Shown: piece by piece, positions 1 to 10,600 of the stretch
How positions within the stretch are numbered: position 1 is the stretch's first letter
How the letters are laid out: every line of letters starts with the position of its first letter
NCBI RefSeq assembly: GCF_024758505.1
Contig: NZ_CP077970.1
Span: forward strand, 6,076,001-6,140,000
Length of the DNA: 64,000 bases
Origin: Bradyrhizobium arachidis
Lineage (GTDB): Bacteria > Pseudomonadota > Alphaproteobacteria > Rhizobiales > Xanthobacteraceae
Reading direction: 5' to 3'
The notes under the pieces: generated by a model
Databases searched by the model: none
What the model was told of the DNA's origin: nothing
Seen by the model: only the letters and a program-made list of their open reading frames with translations
Position numbers and translations under genes: made by a program

Positions 1-308
1 TCGACGAGCCCTTTGGCGCGCTCGACAACCAGACCCGCGCGCTGATGCAGGAGATGCTGCTCGGCATCTGGGAGCGCGACCAGAAGACCGTGCTGTTCGT
101 CACCCACGACATCGAGGAAGCGATCTTCCTCGGCAGCCGCGTCGTCGTGATGAGCGCACGTCCCGGCCGCATCAAGGCCGATATTCGCATCGACCTGCCG
201 CATCCGCGCTCCTACAAGATCAAGACCACGCCGGAATTCACCGCGTTGAAGGAACGGCTGGTCGAGGAAATCCGCACCGAGGCTTTGAAGGTCGCTGCCC
301 ATGCCTGA
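1..308 (+). CDS. ABC transporter ATP-binding protein, nitrate/sulfonate/taurine type (5'-truncated)
   Basis: Only the last ~100 codons are present; the frame is open from base 3 and the Walker A part lies outside the window. The fragment opens with the Walker B/D-loop sequence DEPFGALD and continues to the switch histidine in VTHDIEEA. The DIEEAIFL and MSARPGR segments are typical of the SsuB/TauB/NrtD family, which energises uptake of small nitrogen or sulfur compounds. The ATG of the downstream amidohydrolase at 301 overlaps the 3' end by 8 bases, so the two are translationally coupled. The substrate may therefore be a hydantoin, ureide or carbamoyl compound (inference). Family call is confident; substrate is not. 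Confidence 0.88.
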   Translation, partial: DEPFGALDNQTRALMQEMLLGIWERDQKTVLFVTHDIEEAIFLGSRVVVMSARPGRIKADIRIDLPHPRSYKIKTTPEFTALKERLVEEIRTEALKVAAHA

Positions 309-1527
309 CGATCGTTTCGACGGCGCGCGCGTACTCGCCGATCTCAACGCGCTACGGGCGATCGGTACCTACAAGACCGGCGTGCACAAGCCGACCTTTT
401 CCGAGCCGCACAAGCAGTCCCTGGAGTGGCTAGCGCGGAAGCTGCCCGAAGCTGCGCTCAGCGCGACTATCGACGGCATCGGCAATGTCTTCGGCACCAG
501 CACTAAGGCAGGACCCAAGCTGCTCGCCGGCTCCCATCTCGAAAGCCAGAACTATGCCGGCTGGCTCGATGGCCCGCTCGGCGTCGTCTATGCGCTCGAA
601 GCGGCGCGCGTAATCAATTCAGATCCGAGTGCGCACGGCGCGGTCGAGGTCGCCTCGTGGTGCGATGAGGAAGGTCATTTCGGCAGCTTCCTGGGCTCAC
701 GCTCCTATGTCGGTCAGGTGACGGAGGCCGAGATCGACGCCGCGCGCGACCGAACCAATGGTCGCACCATGCGCGATGCCCTCGCCGACATGGGTCTCGC
801 GGGACGCGCGCGCGTCGCGGTCGAGCCGGGACGGCACGTCGGATACCTGGAGGCACATATCGAGCAGGGCGACACACTCGAAAGCGGCAAGCTCGCGATC
901 GGCGTCGTGACCTCTATCGTCGGCATCTGGCAATACAGGATCAATTTCATCGGTGAACAGAACCACGCCGGCACCACGCGCATGGCCGTGCGCAAGGATG
1001 CCGGCCTGGCAATGGCCAGATTCTGCGTAGCGATCGACGAGCGCTTCCCCGGAGCGCGCGGTCCGCGCACGGTGTGGACCACCGGCCGCATCACGCTCGA
1101 TCCCGGCGCGCCGAGCATCATTCCCGGCGGCGCCGAGATGTTGTTCCAGATCCGCGACGACAATCCGGCCGTCATCGCGCGGCTGGAGGAGTTGCTGCGA
1201 GCGATGGCGGCCGAGGCCACCGCGAAGGGCCCCTGCACCGTTACCGTGGAAAAAATCCGCACTGGCGCGCCCGCCATGATGAACCCGGGCATTCGGGACG
1301 CAATCGAAGCCGCAAGCAAGGCTCTGGCCGACGGACGTTCCATCCACATGCCCAGCGGCGCCGGCCATGATGCGCAGATGCTCGCGACCGTGATGCCGGC
1401 GGGCATGCTGTTCGTGCCGTCGATCGGCGGCATCAGCCATCACTGGACCGAGAACACTGCTGATGCCGACATCGTTACGGGTGCACAGGTGTTCGTCGAT
1501 GCCTGCCGGCGCATTTTGGCAGGTTAG
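301..1527 (+). CDS. M20-family amidohydrolase (allantoate amidohydrolase / N-carbamoyl-L-amino acid hydrolase type)
   Basis: Cytoplasmic metal-dependent hydrolase of 408 aa, the usual family length. Metal-ligand motifs appear in order: GSHLES (His79), GWLDG (Asp90), CDEEGHF (Glu123/Glu124), an AHIEQG block near residue 190 and GISHHWTEN near 383. The central NHAGTTRM segment belongs to the lid/dimerisation domain. The family cleaves N-carbamoyl groups from allantoate, ureidoglycine, beta-ureidopropionate or N-carbamoyl amino acids; sequence alone does not choose among them. The start overlaps the ABC ATPase gene by 8 bases, suggesting an operon that imports and hydrolyses a ureide-like nitrogen source. 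It converges on the LysR gene at 1531 with a 3-base gap. Confidence 0.9.
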   Translation: MPDDRFDGARVLADLNALRAIGTYKTGVHKPTFSEPHKQSLEWLARKLPEAALSATIDGIGNVFGTSTKAGPKLLAGSHLESQNYAGWLDGPLGVVYALEAARVINSDPSAHGAVEVASWCDEEGHFGSFLGSRSYVGQVTEAEIDAARDRTNGRTMRDALADMGLAGRARVAVEPGRHVGYLEAHIEQGDTLESGKLAIGVVTSIVGIWQYRINFIGEQNHAGTTRMAVRKDAGLAMARFCVAIDERFPGARGPRTVWTTGRITLDPGAPSIIPGGAEMLFQIRDDNPAVIARLEELLRAMAAEATAKGPCTVTVEKIRTGAPAMMNPGIRDAIEAASKALADGRSIHMPSGAGHDAQMLATVMPAGMLFVPSIGGISHHWTENTADADIVTGAQVFVDACRRILAG

Positions 1528-1530
1528 GCG

Positions 1531-2427
1531 CTACGCGCCGCCTTCGCGGCCAAAGCGCTCGACCAGAAAATCGATGAACAGCCGCACCTTCACCGAGAGG
1601 TGCCGCGTCGGCGGGTAGACGGCGTAGAGTGCGAGCGGCGGCGCCGCGTATTTTTCGAGCACCGGCCGCAACTCTTTGCGCTTCAGCGCATCCTCCGCAA
1701 TGAAGGTCGGCAGCAGCGCGAGACCCCTGCCCTTGATCGCGACGTCGCGCAACACCTCTGCATTGTTGACGCAGAGCGACCAGGCGGGCTGGATCCAGTG
1801 CACGCCGTCCTTTCCCGTCAGCTTCCACTGATTGCCGGTGAGCAGAAAACCGTAGGTCAGCGAGACATGCATGCGCAGATCCTGCGGATGGCTAGGGGTG
1901 CCATGACGCCTGAGATAGTCCGGCGAGGCGCAGATCGACCGCTCGACCGGCATGATCTTGCGCGCGATCAGGCTGGAGGATTCGAGCTCGGCAATGCGCA
2001 GCGTCACGTCAAAGCCGTCCTGCACGGGATCGAGCAGATCGTCGCTGAGCACGAGCTGAAGCTGAAGCTCCGGATACTTCGTCATGAAATCGGCGAGCAC
2101 CGGCCCGAGCCGCATCGTGCCGAACGACATCGGCGCATTCACGCGCAACAGCCCGCGCGGCGCCGACTGCGATTGCGTCACGGCCTGATCGGCGGCCTCG
2201 ATCTCGCCGAGAATGACCAGCGCACGCTCGTAATATTGCTGGCCGTTCTCAGTCGGGCTCGCATGCCGCGTGGTGCGGTTGAGCAATTGCACGCCGAGGC
2301 TCTCCTCGAGGTCGGCGATGTATTTTGAGATCGCCGAGCGCGACAGCCGCAATTGCCGGCCGGCCTCGGCGAAGCTGCCGCTGTCGACCACTTTCACGAA
2401 GGCCCGGAGGCTCGCGAGCTTATCCAC
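1531..2427 (-). CDS. LysR-family transcriptional regulator
   Basis: 298 aa, standard LysR length. The N-terminal winged HTH (about residues 1-60, with EAGRQLRLSRSAISKYI as recognition region) is followed by a substrate-binding domain containing the LLRVNAPMSFG and LALLPTFIAEDAL blocks. The start is a GTG (2427-2425, GTG GAT AAG) without a strong Shine-Dalgarno sequence. It is divergent from the dioxygenase gene at 2553. The 125-base gap holds an ATT-N7-AAT palindrome, so it probably controls the dioxygenase/hydrolase pair and itself. The N-terminal SFAEAGRQL style resembles the CrgA/AaeR-like group. Effector unknown. Confidence 0.92.
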   Translation of the reverse strand: MDKLASLRAFVKVVDSGSFAEAGRQLRLSRSAISKYIADLEESLGVQLLNRTTRHASPTENGQQYYERALVILGEIEAADQAVTQSQSAPRGLLRVNAPMSFGTMRLGPVLADFMTKYPELQLQLVLSDDLLDPVQDGFDVTLRIAELESSSLIARKIMPVERSICASPDYLRRHGTPSHPQDLRMHVSLTYGFLLTGNQWKLTGKDGVHWIQPAWSLCVNNAEVLRDVAIKGRGLALLPTFIAEDALKRKELRPVLEKYAAPPLALYAVYPPTRHLSVKVRLFIDFLVERFGREGGA

Positions 2428-2437
2428 CTGGGCGGCT

Positions 2438-2454
2438 CGATTGTTTCCAAATCG
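2438..2454. promoter_or_regulatory. Candidate LysR operator (CGATT-N7-AATCG)
   Basis: A 17-base palindrome CGATTGTTTCCAAATCG with 5-base perfect arms, containing ATT-N7-AAT and therefore the T-N11-A core typical of LysR-family operators. It lies 11 bases upstream of the LysR start and about 100 bases upstream of the dioxygenase start. That is the expected place for a site that both autoregulates and activates the divergent gene. Assignment is by pattern and position only. Confidence 0.5.
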
Positions 2455-2542
2455 TAGACATAGCCGTCATAAAAGCACGGATTGTCGCCAAAACAAAGCT
2501 GCACGATATTTCCTGCCAGAGCGAAACTGCTCCCCAAGCTTT

Positions 2543-2547
2543 GGAGG
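2543..2547 (+). promoter_or_regulatory. Ribosome binding site fixing the dioxygenase start at 2553
   Basis: GGAGG lies five bases before ATG 2553. The frame is open upstream to about 2325, but that extension runs back into the LysR coding region and lacks a comparable site, so 2553 is taken as the start. Confidence 0.75.
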
Positions 2548-2552
2548 ATGAG

Positions 2553-3491
2553 ATGTCAGGACTTCATCACGTCACCGCGATCGCCGGCGACCCCATCAGG
2601 AATTTCGGCTTCTACACGCGCGATCTCGGCCTGCGCTTCGTCAAGAAGACCGTCAATTTCGATGATCCCGGCACCTATCATTTCTATTACGGCGACGAGA
2701 CCGGCCGCCCCGGCACGATCCTGACGTTCTTCCCCTGGCAGGGCGTACCGGCCGGGCGCCGCGGCGTCGGCGAGACGCATCAGACCGCGTTCCGCGTGCC
2801 GCAGCGCTCGCTCGGCTACTGGACCCAGCGCTTCACCGAAAAGGGTATCCGCTACGAGGCGCTCGAAAAGCGTTTTGGCGAGTCCGTGCTGCCGTTCACC
2901 GATCCCGATGGCATGGCGCTGGCGCTCGTCGGCGTGGCCAGTGCGGAGAACGAGCCTGCCTGGAGCAATGGCGAGGTGCCGGCCGAGCATGCGATCCGCG
3001 GCTTCCACGGCGTGACGCTGCTGCTCGACGATGCCGCAAAGACGGGTGCCATCTTGACCGACGTGCTCGGCTTCAAGGAGATCGCGCGCGAAGGTTCTGT
3101 CATCCGCTTCAAGGCGCCAGGGGACGTGGAAGGCAGCGTGGTCGACATCTACCAGGCCAAGGGCTTTCTGCGCGGGCATCAGGGCGGCGGCTCCGTGCAT
3201 CACATCGCCTTCCGCGCGGCCGATGACGCCGAACAGGGCGCGATGGCGCAAAAGCTCGTCGACAGGCACGGCCTGCGCCCCACCGAGCAGCGCGATCGTA
3301 ACTACTTCCGTTCGATCTACTTCCGCGAGCCCGGTGGCGTGCTGTTCGAGATCGCAACCGACATCCCCGGCTTCGCAGTCGATGAGCCCGTGGCAACGCT
3401 CGGCCGCGACCTGAAGCTGCCCGGCTTCCTGGAGCCGCATCGCAAGCAAATCGAGGGCGTGTTGCCCAACCTGGAAGAGACCGCGTCATGA
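2553..3491 (+). CDS. Ring-cleaving dioxygenase, VOC/glyoxalase superfamily (MhqO/LinE-like)
   Basis: 312 aa with two tandem VOC modules. The first starts at residue 4 (LHHVTAIAGD), the second near residue 150 (GFHGVTLLLDD). Expected Fe(II) ligands are visible: His5 or His6, His near 216 (VHHIAFRA) and Glu near 266 (LFEIATD). The family cleaves hydroquinone-type rings extradiolically (LinE, PcpA, MhqO) and often serves in quinone/hydroquinone detoxification. Its stop overlaps the next gene's start (ATGA at 3488-3491). That downstream alpha/beta hydrolase repeats the MhqO-MhqD pairing known from Bacillus subtilis. The divergent LysR gene is the likely regulator. Family is sure; substrate is inferred. 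Confidence 0.88.
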   Translation: MSGLHHVTAIAGDPIRNFGFYTRDLGLRFVKKTVNFDDPGTYHFYYGDETGRPGTILTFFPWQGVPAGRRGVGETHQTAFRVPQRSLGYWTQRFTEKGIRYEALEKRFGESVLPFTDPDGMALALVGVASAENEPAWSNGEVPAEHAIRGFHGVTLLLDDAAKTGAILTDVLGFKEIAREGSVIRFKAPGDVEGSVVDIYQAKGFLRGHQGGGSVHHIAFRAADDAEQGAMAQKLVDRHGLRPTEQRDRNYFRSIYFREPGGVLFEIATDIPGFAVDEPVATLGRDLKLPGFLEPHRKQIEGVLPNLEETAS

Positions 3492-4117
3492 CCGACGAGA
3501 CCGCATTCACCTATCGCTTCGAGCCGGGCTCCAAGCCCGGCGCGCCGCCCCTGCTCCTGCTGCACGGCACCGGCGGCGACGAGAACGATCTGCTGCCGCT
3601 CGGCGGCATGATATCGCCCGGCTCCGCTTTGCTCTCGCCGCGCGGCCGCGTGCTCGAGCACGGCATGCCGCGTTTCTTTCGCCGGCTGGCGGAAGGCGTG
3701 TTTGACGAAGACGACGTTCGCAAGCGCGCGCTGGAGCTCGGTGCGTTCGTCGCGGATGCGCGGCAGCGCCGTGGCATCGCGCAACCGGTCGCCGTGGGCT
3801 TCTCCAACGGCGCCAACATCGCCGCAGCGCTCCTGTTGATGAAGCCGGATGCGCTTGCAGGCGCGATCCTGCTCCGCGCGATGGTGCCGCTCTCGGATCC
3901 GCCGCAGGCAAAGCTCAATGGCAAGCCGGTCTTGCTGCTGTCGGGACAAGCCGACCCGATCGTGCCTGCGCACAACTCGGCGAAGCTTGCCACGCTGCTC
4001 TCTGACGCAGGCGCTCATGTCGACCACAAAATCCTGCCGGCCGGCCATCAGCTCTCGCAGGCCGACGTGATGCTGGCACGCGACTGGATCGGCGGTGTCG
4101 ACGCGCGCGCCGCCTGA
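3488..4117 (+). CDS. Alpha/beta hydrolase, MhqD-like carboxylesterase
   Basis: 209 aa cytoplasmic esterase of the phospholipase/carboxylesterase (YpfH/MhqD) group. LLHGTGGDEND forms the oxyanion-hole region. The catalytic triad reads as Ser106 (VGFSNGAN), Asp156 (GQADPIVP) and His187 (AGHQLS). It starts inside the stop codon of the dioxygenase gene (ATGA), so the two are co-translated. In the MhqO-MhqD systems the hydrolase is thought to act on products of quinone adduct breakdown; that role is inferred here from the pairing. A stem-loop follows the stop codon. Confidence 0.88.
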   Translation: MTDETAFTYRFEPGSKPGAPPLLLLHGTGGDENDLLPLGGMISPGSALLSPRGRVLEHGMPRFFRRLAEGVFDEDDVRKRALELGAFVADARQRRGIAQPVAVGFSNGANIAAALLLMKPDALAGAILLRAMVPLSDPPQAKLNGKPVLLLSGQADPIVPAHNSAKLATLLSDAGAHVDHKILPAGHQLSQADVMLARDWIGGVDARAA

Positions 4118-4126
4118 TCAACACAG

Positions 4127-4161
4127 GGCGGCGCGTCGGCCGACGACGATGCGCCGCCTTT
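4127..4161 (+). terminator. Probable rho-independent terminator of the dioxygenase/hydrolase operon
   Basis: GGCGGCGC (4127-4134) pairs perfectly with GCGCCGCC (4151-4158), and TTT follows. The 16-base loop contains a second palindrome, GTCGGCCGAC (4135-4144). It begins 9 bases after the hydrolase stop. The T run is short, so efficiency is uncertain. Confidence 0.55.
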
Positions 4162-4621
4162 GGTTACCGGCGCCCGCCACAACCAGCCCGTGCGTGCCGC
4201 GCACGTTGCGCCGGCGTCGTTAACGACAGTGATTTGTCGTCCTGCACCCTATTTTTTTGCGTTGGTGAACGTGCGCGGATTCAACGCTGCAGCTTCGCGG
4301 CGTTGCTTTGCCTGACGTCAGCCCGGCGCGTGGAGCGGTAATAAACTACAGCCCACAACGTCGAACGGCAGATGATCGCGCCAGGACGCATCGGGAAAAA
4401 CCTGCAAACTACAGGGACGCTGAAAAGCTCGGCAAGGTCTACTCCGAATAGACTTGCCTGTACTTGCCGAACTACTTCGGCGCCGACCAAGCGGTCCGGC
4501 GGGCGAGCAGCGTCTCGCCGCTGCAGGATGTTTCCCGTCATTTCATTGTACTTCCGGCCCGCCGATTCCGATGATAGCGTCACAGATATTTACGTATTTT
4601 TAATTTTTTGATGGTGGGGCG
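4162..4621. other. Intergenic region upstream of the giant RTX gene
   Basis: About 460 bases with no convincing gene. The last 40 bases (4580-4611) are unusually AT-rich for this genome and are followed by a GGTGGGG ribosome-binding stretch just before the TTG start at 4622, so a promoter probably lies here. A 100-codon frame on the minus strand (4281-4583) resembles nothing and is not counted. No clear operator palindrome was found. Confidence 0.4.
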
Positions 4622-7600
4622 TTGAATAAAGCCTTCGGCGATTCATTCAACCTGTCGTCCTCTCACCCAGAGACATTTTCCTCGGGGCACGACGCTGGTC
4701 ATGCTGTCATCGTACCGGATGCGCATCTCCTGTTCTCGGGAGAATATGCGCGCGCCGGGCGCGATCTCATTATCTCCGACGAACATCACCGCTTCACGGT
4801 GCCGAACTATTTCGTGGGCACCAAGCATCCGGCGCTGGTGTCGCCCGAGGGTGCGCCGCTCGATCCGAGGGTAATCGAGGCCTACACCGCACACACCGCT
4901 TACGCACAGGCCACTGATCCCGCCGCATCCGCCGGCAAGGTGGTCGGCCATGTCGTGAAGATGACCGGCAGCGCGAGCATCGTGCGCAACGGCGTCTCCA
5001 TCGTCGTCAACACCGGCGACGTCATCTATCAGAACGACCTCGTCCAGACCGGCAGCAACTCGACGCTCGGCCTCGTGCTGGAAGACGGCGGCGCGTTCAA
5101 CCTGTCCGCCAATTCGCGGTTCATGCTGAACGAGCTGACCTACGATCCCACCAGCAGCTCGAACAGCGCACTGCTCACGCTGGTGCAGGGCGCGGCGAGC
5201 TTCGTCGCCGGCCAGGTCGCCAAGAGCGGCGACATGAAGGTTGCGACGCCCGTTGCGACCATGGGCATTCGCGGCACCGCCGTCATCCTCGACATCAACT
5301 CGACCGACGGCAAGGTGTCGATCTCGGTCGTCGATCAGCAGGACGGCCAGGTCCACGCCGTGCAGGTCTACAACACGGCCGGCGTCCTGATCGGCACGGT
5401 GACGAGCAACGGCAACTCGCTCACGCTGACGCCGACCGCGACCTTCGAGGTCATCGCCCAGGAGAGCAACAAGACACCGGCCCAGGTCGCGCAGGAATTC
5501 GCCGCCTTCCAGCAAGCGCTCAGCACCTACGACGCCGGCAAGCAGCTCTTCCCGAACCTGCCGCAGCACACCGAGAACACCGGCGGCAACGGCAACAATG
5601 CCAGCCCGAACACGCCAACAAAGTTTGCCGGCAGTCCGCCACTCAATCCTCCCGGCACCGAATATCATCCGCCGGCGGGCACAACGAGCGGGCAGAACAC
5701 CGGCAACGGTACGCCGACCCAGGTCGTAATCAACAACACGCCTCCCTCAGGCGGATCGCCTACCTCGACGCCCACCTCGTCCGACCCCATCCCGATCCCG
5801 GTCAAGGCCTCGGCGATCCCGTTCGTGGTAACGCCGCCGACGCTGTCCACCATCTCCTCAGGCGCAGGAGATCATTTCGGCCCGGTGATGAGCGCCAGCG
5901 GCGACGTGGTCTACGACCCCGACGGCGCGATCTATTTCTACGACCGCGAGACGCAGACCACGATCACGGTCGCCTCGCCCGCCGACGGCTGGACGTACGG
6001 CGCACCGACCATCAGCATGGATGGCCGCTACATCGTCTATCAGGGCTCGAACGGCGGCAGCAGCTACGTCTTCGTCTATGGCACCGATCCCGGCGATGCC
6101 GCGCATTATCACACCCAGACCCTGATCGCGCAGGGCGGCGCTGCCGCGATCAGCGGCGACGGCAACACCATCGTTATCGAGCAGGGCGGCGGCAACATTG
6201 CCATCTACGATCTGCAGGGAACGCTGAAGGGAACGATCACGCCGCAGGCCGTCGGCGGCGGCACGCTGTGGCGGCCCGCGATCAGCGCCGACGGTCATGT
6301 CATCACGTTCTGGAGCTCGGATTCCGGTGCGCCCGGCGGTTCAGGCCATCTCTATGCCTTCAACGTCTCGACCGCTACGCTCACCGAGATCGCCAGCACC
6401 TCGAGCGGCGCCGGGACGAGCGCCGTCTCCGTCAGCGCCGACGGCCATCTGATCGCCTATGCAGCAACCGACGCAAGCGGCCATTCCGAGGTCTATCTGT
6501 ACGACCTCAACACCGGCCATGTGGTCTTCCATACCGCGAATGCGTCAGGCAGCAGCTACTATCCCGTGCTCAGCCCCGACGGGCATTTCATCGCGTTCAC
6601 GAGCGATGCGCACGTCACGTCCGCCGACAACAACGCGTTTGCCGACATCTATATCGTCGACGTCACCAACCCGGCCTCGCCGCAATACAAGCTGGTCTCG
6701 GAAGGCAATGCTGCGGCCAGCAATGGCGGCGTTGCGATCAGCGCCGGCGGCCAGTATGTCGCGTTCGGCAGCGCCAGCCAGATCTTCTTCGCCGACCCGA
6801 CGTCAGGCAAGAGCGCGATCATTCTGGAGACGACGAATTCTCCCGACATTCTGACGGCCCACGGCACCATCACGCTGACCGGCGATTTTACCGGCGTCGG
6901 GATGAGCATTACCGATGCGGACGGGCATGCGACGTCGAACTTCAGCGCGACCTTCGATGCCGCGGGTCACATCAACTGGACCTTCAGCGAAGCCAAGAGC
7001 GATTTCGCCTTCCTGTCCTACGGCGAGGACGCCACCCAGGAATTCATCATAAAACTGTCGGCCGACAACGGCACGCTGACCATTCCGGTCTTCGTCACCG
7101 TGCACGACGGTGTCCAGCCCACGATCACGCCGACCGACGCCGCGCCGATCGCCCATCCGGTCACGCTGGCGCAGAGCGACGAGAATACGCCCTACACGAT
7201 CACGGCCGCCACGCTGCTTGCCGGCGTCACCGATATCGACGGCCCGTTCCCGCTCACGATCACCGCGCTCAATATCGCAAGCGGCGGCGGTACGCTGGTC
7301 GACAACCATAACGGCACCTGGACCTATGCGCCCGCGGAAAACTACAGCGGTCCCGTCAAATTTGGCTATACCGCGTCCGACGGCACGCTGAGCGCGAGCT
7401 CGACCGCAAGCCTCAACATCTCCGCCGCCGATCAGCCCCCGGTCGCGGGACCGATGACGCTGGCGCAGGGCGCCGAGGATACGGCCTACACGATCAACGC
7501 ATCCGACCTTCTCGCCGGCGTGAGCGATCCGGACGGACCGTTCCCGCTGTCGATCACGGCGCTCAGCATCGCCAGCGGCGGCGGCGCACTGGTCGACAAT

Positions 7601-10600
7601 CATGACGGCACCTGGACTTACACGCCGGTTGCCAATTACAACGGCCCGGTCAGCTTCAACTACACCGCGTCCGACGGCACGCTGGCATCGAGCGCGACCG
7701 CCAGCCTGAACCTTGCGCCGGTGAACGACGCACCGACGATCGCCGGCGGCTCGGTCGTTGCCGGAACGGTCGACGTTCCCGTCACGACGGGCGGCAGCGG
7801 CAGCCACACCGCCGGCGCGGACCTGATCCTCAACGCCGGCTCCGGGCTGATCAGCGGACTGAACGGCCATTCCGGCTACGGCACGCTGGCACTGTCAGCG
7901 GGCGACGACAACTCGTCCGGCGCGATCGACATCACCTCGGTGTTCGGTACCGGTGGTATCAACTTCTTCGGCCACGCCTACACCTCGCTCTACGTCAACA
8001 ACAACGGCAACATCACCTTCAACGGGCCGAACTCCACCTTCACGCCGAGCCAGATCAATGCCGGCTTCGGCAACCCGATCATCGCGCCGTTCTGGGCCGA
8101 CGTTGATACGCGCGGCGCCGGGCACGTCTATTACGACCTCGATCCCGTCGACGGGGTGATGACCATCACCTGGGACCATGTCGGCTACTACGCCGGGCAC
8201 ACGGACCGGCTGAACTCGTTCCAGGTCGTGCTGGTGAACGAGGGCGGCGGCAATTTCGACATCGTCTATCGCTACGCCGGCATTGAGTGGACGACCGGCG
8301 ACGCCAGCGGCGGTCAACCCGCCCGTGCCGGCTATTCGGCTGGCGACGGCAGCCACTATTTCGAGCTCCCCGCCTCCGGCAACGTCTCGGCGCTGCTGGC
8401 GCTGCCGACGACCGAGGGCAACACCCATGTCGGCGGCGTGGACGAATTCGACGTCCGCAACGGCGAGGTCGGCCCGCCTTCGCTGACGACGAACGGCACC
8501 ATCAACTTCTCCGACATCGAGCCGAACGACGTCCATTCCATCCAGAGCGTGACCTATACCGGCGCGGGTGACGCGCTCGGAACGCTGCACTTCACCAAGG
8601 TGTCGGACACGACGGGGACCGGCACCGGCGGGCAGTTTACCTGGACTTACACCACCGATCCCGTCGCGGCGCGTGCAGCGCTCGACGCCCTCCCTGATCA
8701 TACCAAGACGGAAACGTTCGACGTCGTCATCACCGACGGCGACAAGACCGTAACCCAGACCATCACGGTCACGCTCAATGAAACCGGCGATCATGCGCCG
8801 GTCGCCTCCGCCGTGACGCTGGCAGCCGGCACGGAGGACACGGCCTATACGGTGCACGCCTCCGATCTGCTTGCCGGCGTCACCGACAGCGACGGCCCAT
8901 TCCCGCTGTCCGTCACCGCGCTCAGCGTTGCCAGCGGCGGCGGCACCCTCACCGATCATCACGACGGCACCTGGACCTACACACCGGCCACGGACTACAA
9001 CGGCGCCGTCAGCTTCAACTACACGGCCTCCGACGGAACCCTGACTTCGAGCTCGACGGCGAGCCTGACACTGGCCCCGGTTGACGATGCGCCCGTTGCG
9101 ATCCCGGTGACGCTGATCGCCGGTACGGAAGACACCGCCTATACCATTCATGCCTCTGCCCTGCTTGCGGGCGTGAGCGATGTCGACGGGCCCGTCCCGC
9201 TGTCGATATCAGCCCTCTCCGTGGCAAGCAGCGGCGGCAGCCTCGTCGCCAATGACGACGGCACCTGGACCTATACGCCGGCGGCCAACTACAACGGCCT
9301 GGTCAGCTTCAATTACACCGCCTCAGATGGGACGCTGGTTTCAAGCTCCACCGCGAACTTGACGCTCACCGCGGTCAACGATCTGCCGAGCGGATCGGTC
9401 ACGATCGACGGGATATTCCATGCGAACGAAGTGCTGGCAGCGAATACGTCGACGCTTGCGGACGCCGACGGCCTTGGCGCGCTCACCTATCAGTGGCAGC
9501 GCGACGGCATCGACATCAGCCTCCAGACCGGCAGCACCTATACGCTGACGGCCGGTGACGTCGGTCACAGCATCGATGTGATCGTGCGCTACACTGACGG
9601 CCAGGGTAACGCTACGAGCCTCACCAGCGCCGCGACGCCGCCGATCGCGCCTGCCAGCACCATCGCCGGCGACAACGGCAACAACACGCTGACGGGCACA
9701 AACGCCAACGACGCGCTCCAGGGTTTTGGCGGCGACGACACGATCATCGGTCTCGATGGCGTCGATCGTGCGGTTTACACCGATGCCAGCGGCGGTATCA
9801 CCGCCGATCTCGCGGCCGGAACGGTCACCGGGCCCGGCGTCGGCAGCGACACGCTGACCGGCATCGAGGCGATCCAGGGCAGCAACTTCGTCGATCACTA
9901 CACCGCCACCGGCTTCAACGGCGCCGCAAACGTTCCGGGCGTGCCGGCCGGCTTCAACAGTTTTGAAGGCATGGGCGGCGACGACATCATCACCGGCAAC
10001 GTCAATATCCAGGGCCAGATCCTCACCCGCATTTCCTATCTCAGCGCGACTTCGGGCGTGACCGTCGACCTCGCGTCGGGCATTGCCAGCGGTGACGCCT
10101 CGGTCGGCACCGACCACTTCACCAACGTCAATTCGATCATCGGATCGAGTTCCGCGGACAATTTGTCGGGTAGCAACAATCCCAACGGCACGTACGAGCA
10201 GTTCGACGGGCGCGGCGGCGACGATTTGATCGACGGCCGTGGCGGCTACGATTTCGCGGTCTACAATAACGACCCCGCCACGACGTCCGGAATCTCCGTC
10301 GATCTCGCCGGCGGCAAGGTCTATGGCGACGCTTCGATCGGCACCGATACGCTGAAGAGCGTCGAAGGCGTGCGCGGCACGAATTTCGACGACACCTACG
10401 ACGCCATGAATTTCAGCGGCAGCAGCACGAATGCCGGATCGAACGGCACGTTCAACAATTTCGACGGCATGGGTGGCGACGACACCATCCTCGGCAATGG
10501 CAATACGCGAATCCAGTATTCGCAGTCCACCGACGGTGTGAACGTCAACTTCGTCCTGGGAGTTGCGAGCGGCAACAGTTCCGTCGGGACCGATCATTTC

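Noticed and set aside
4281..4583. 100-codon minus-strand frame in the gap before the giant gene
   Set aside because: No ribosome site, no recognised motif, and overlaps the likely promoter.
7140..9370. Regularly spaced ~300-base repeats, considered as a CRISPR or insertion array
   Set aside because: They are in-frame repeats encoding cadherin-like domains and diverge as protein-coding repeats do.
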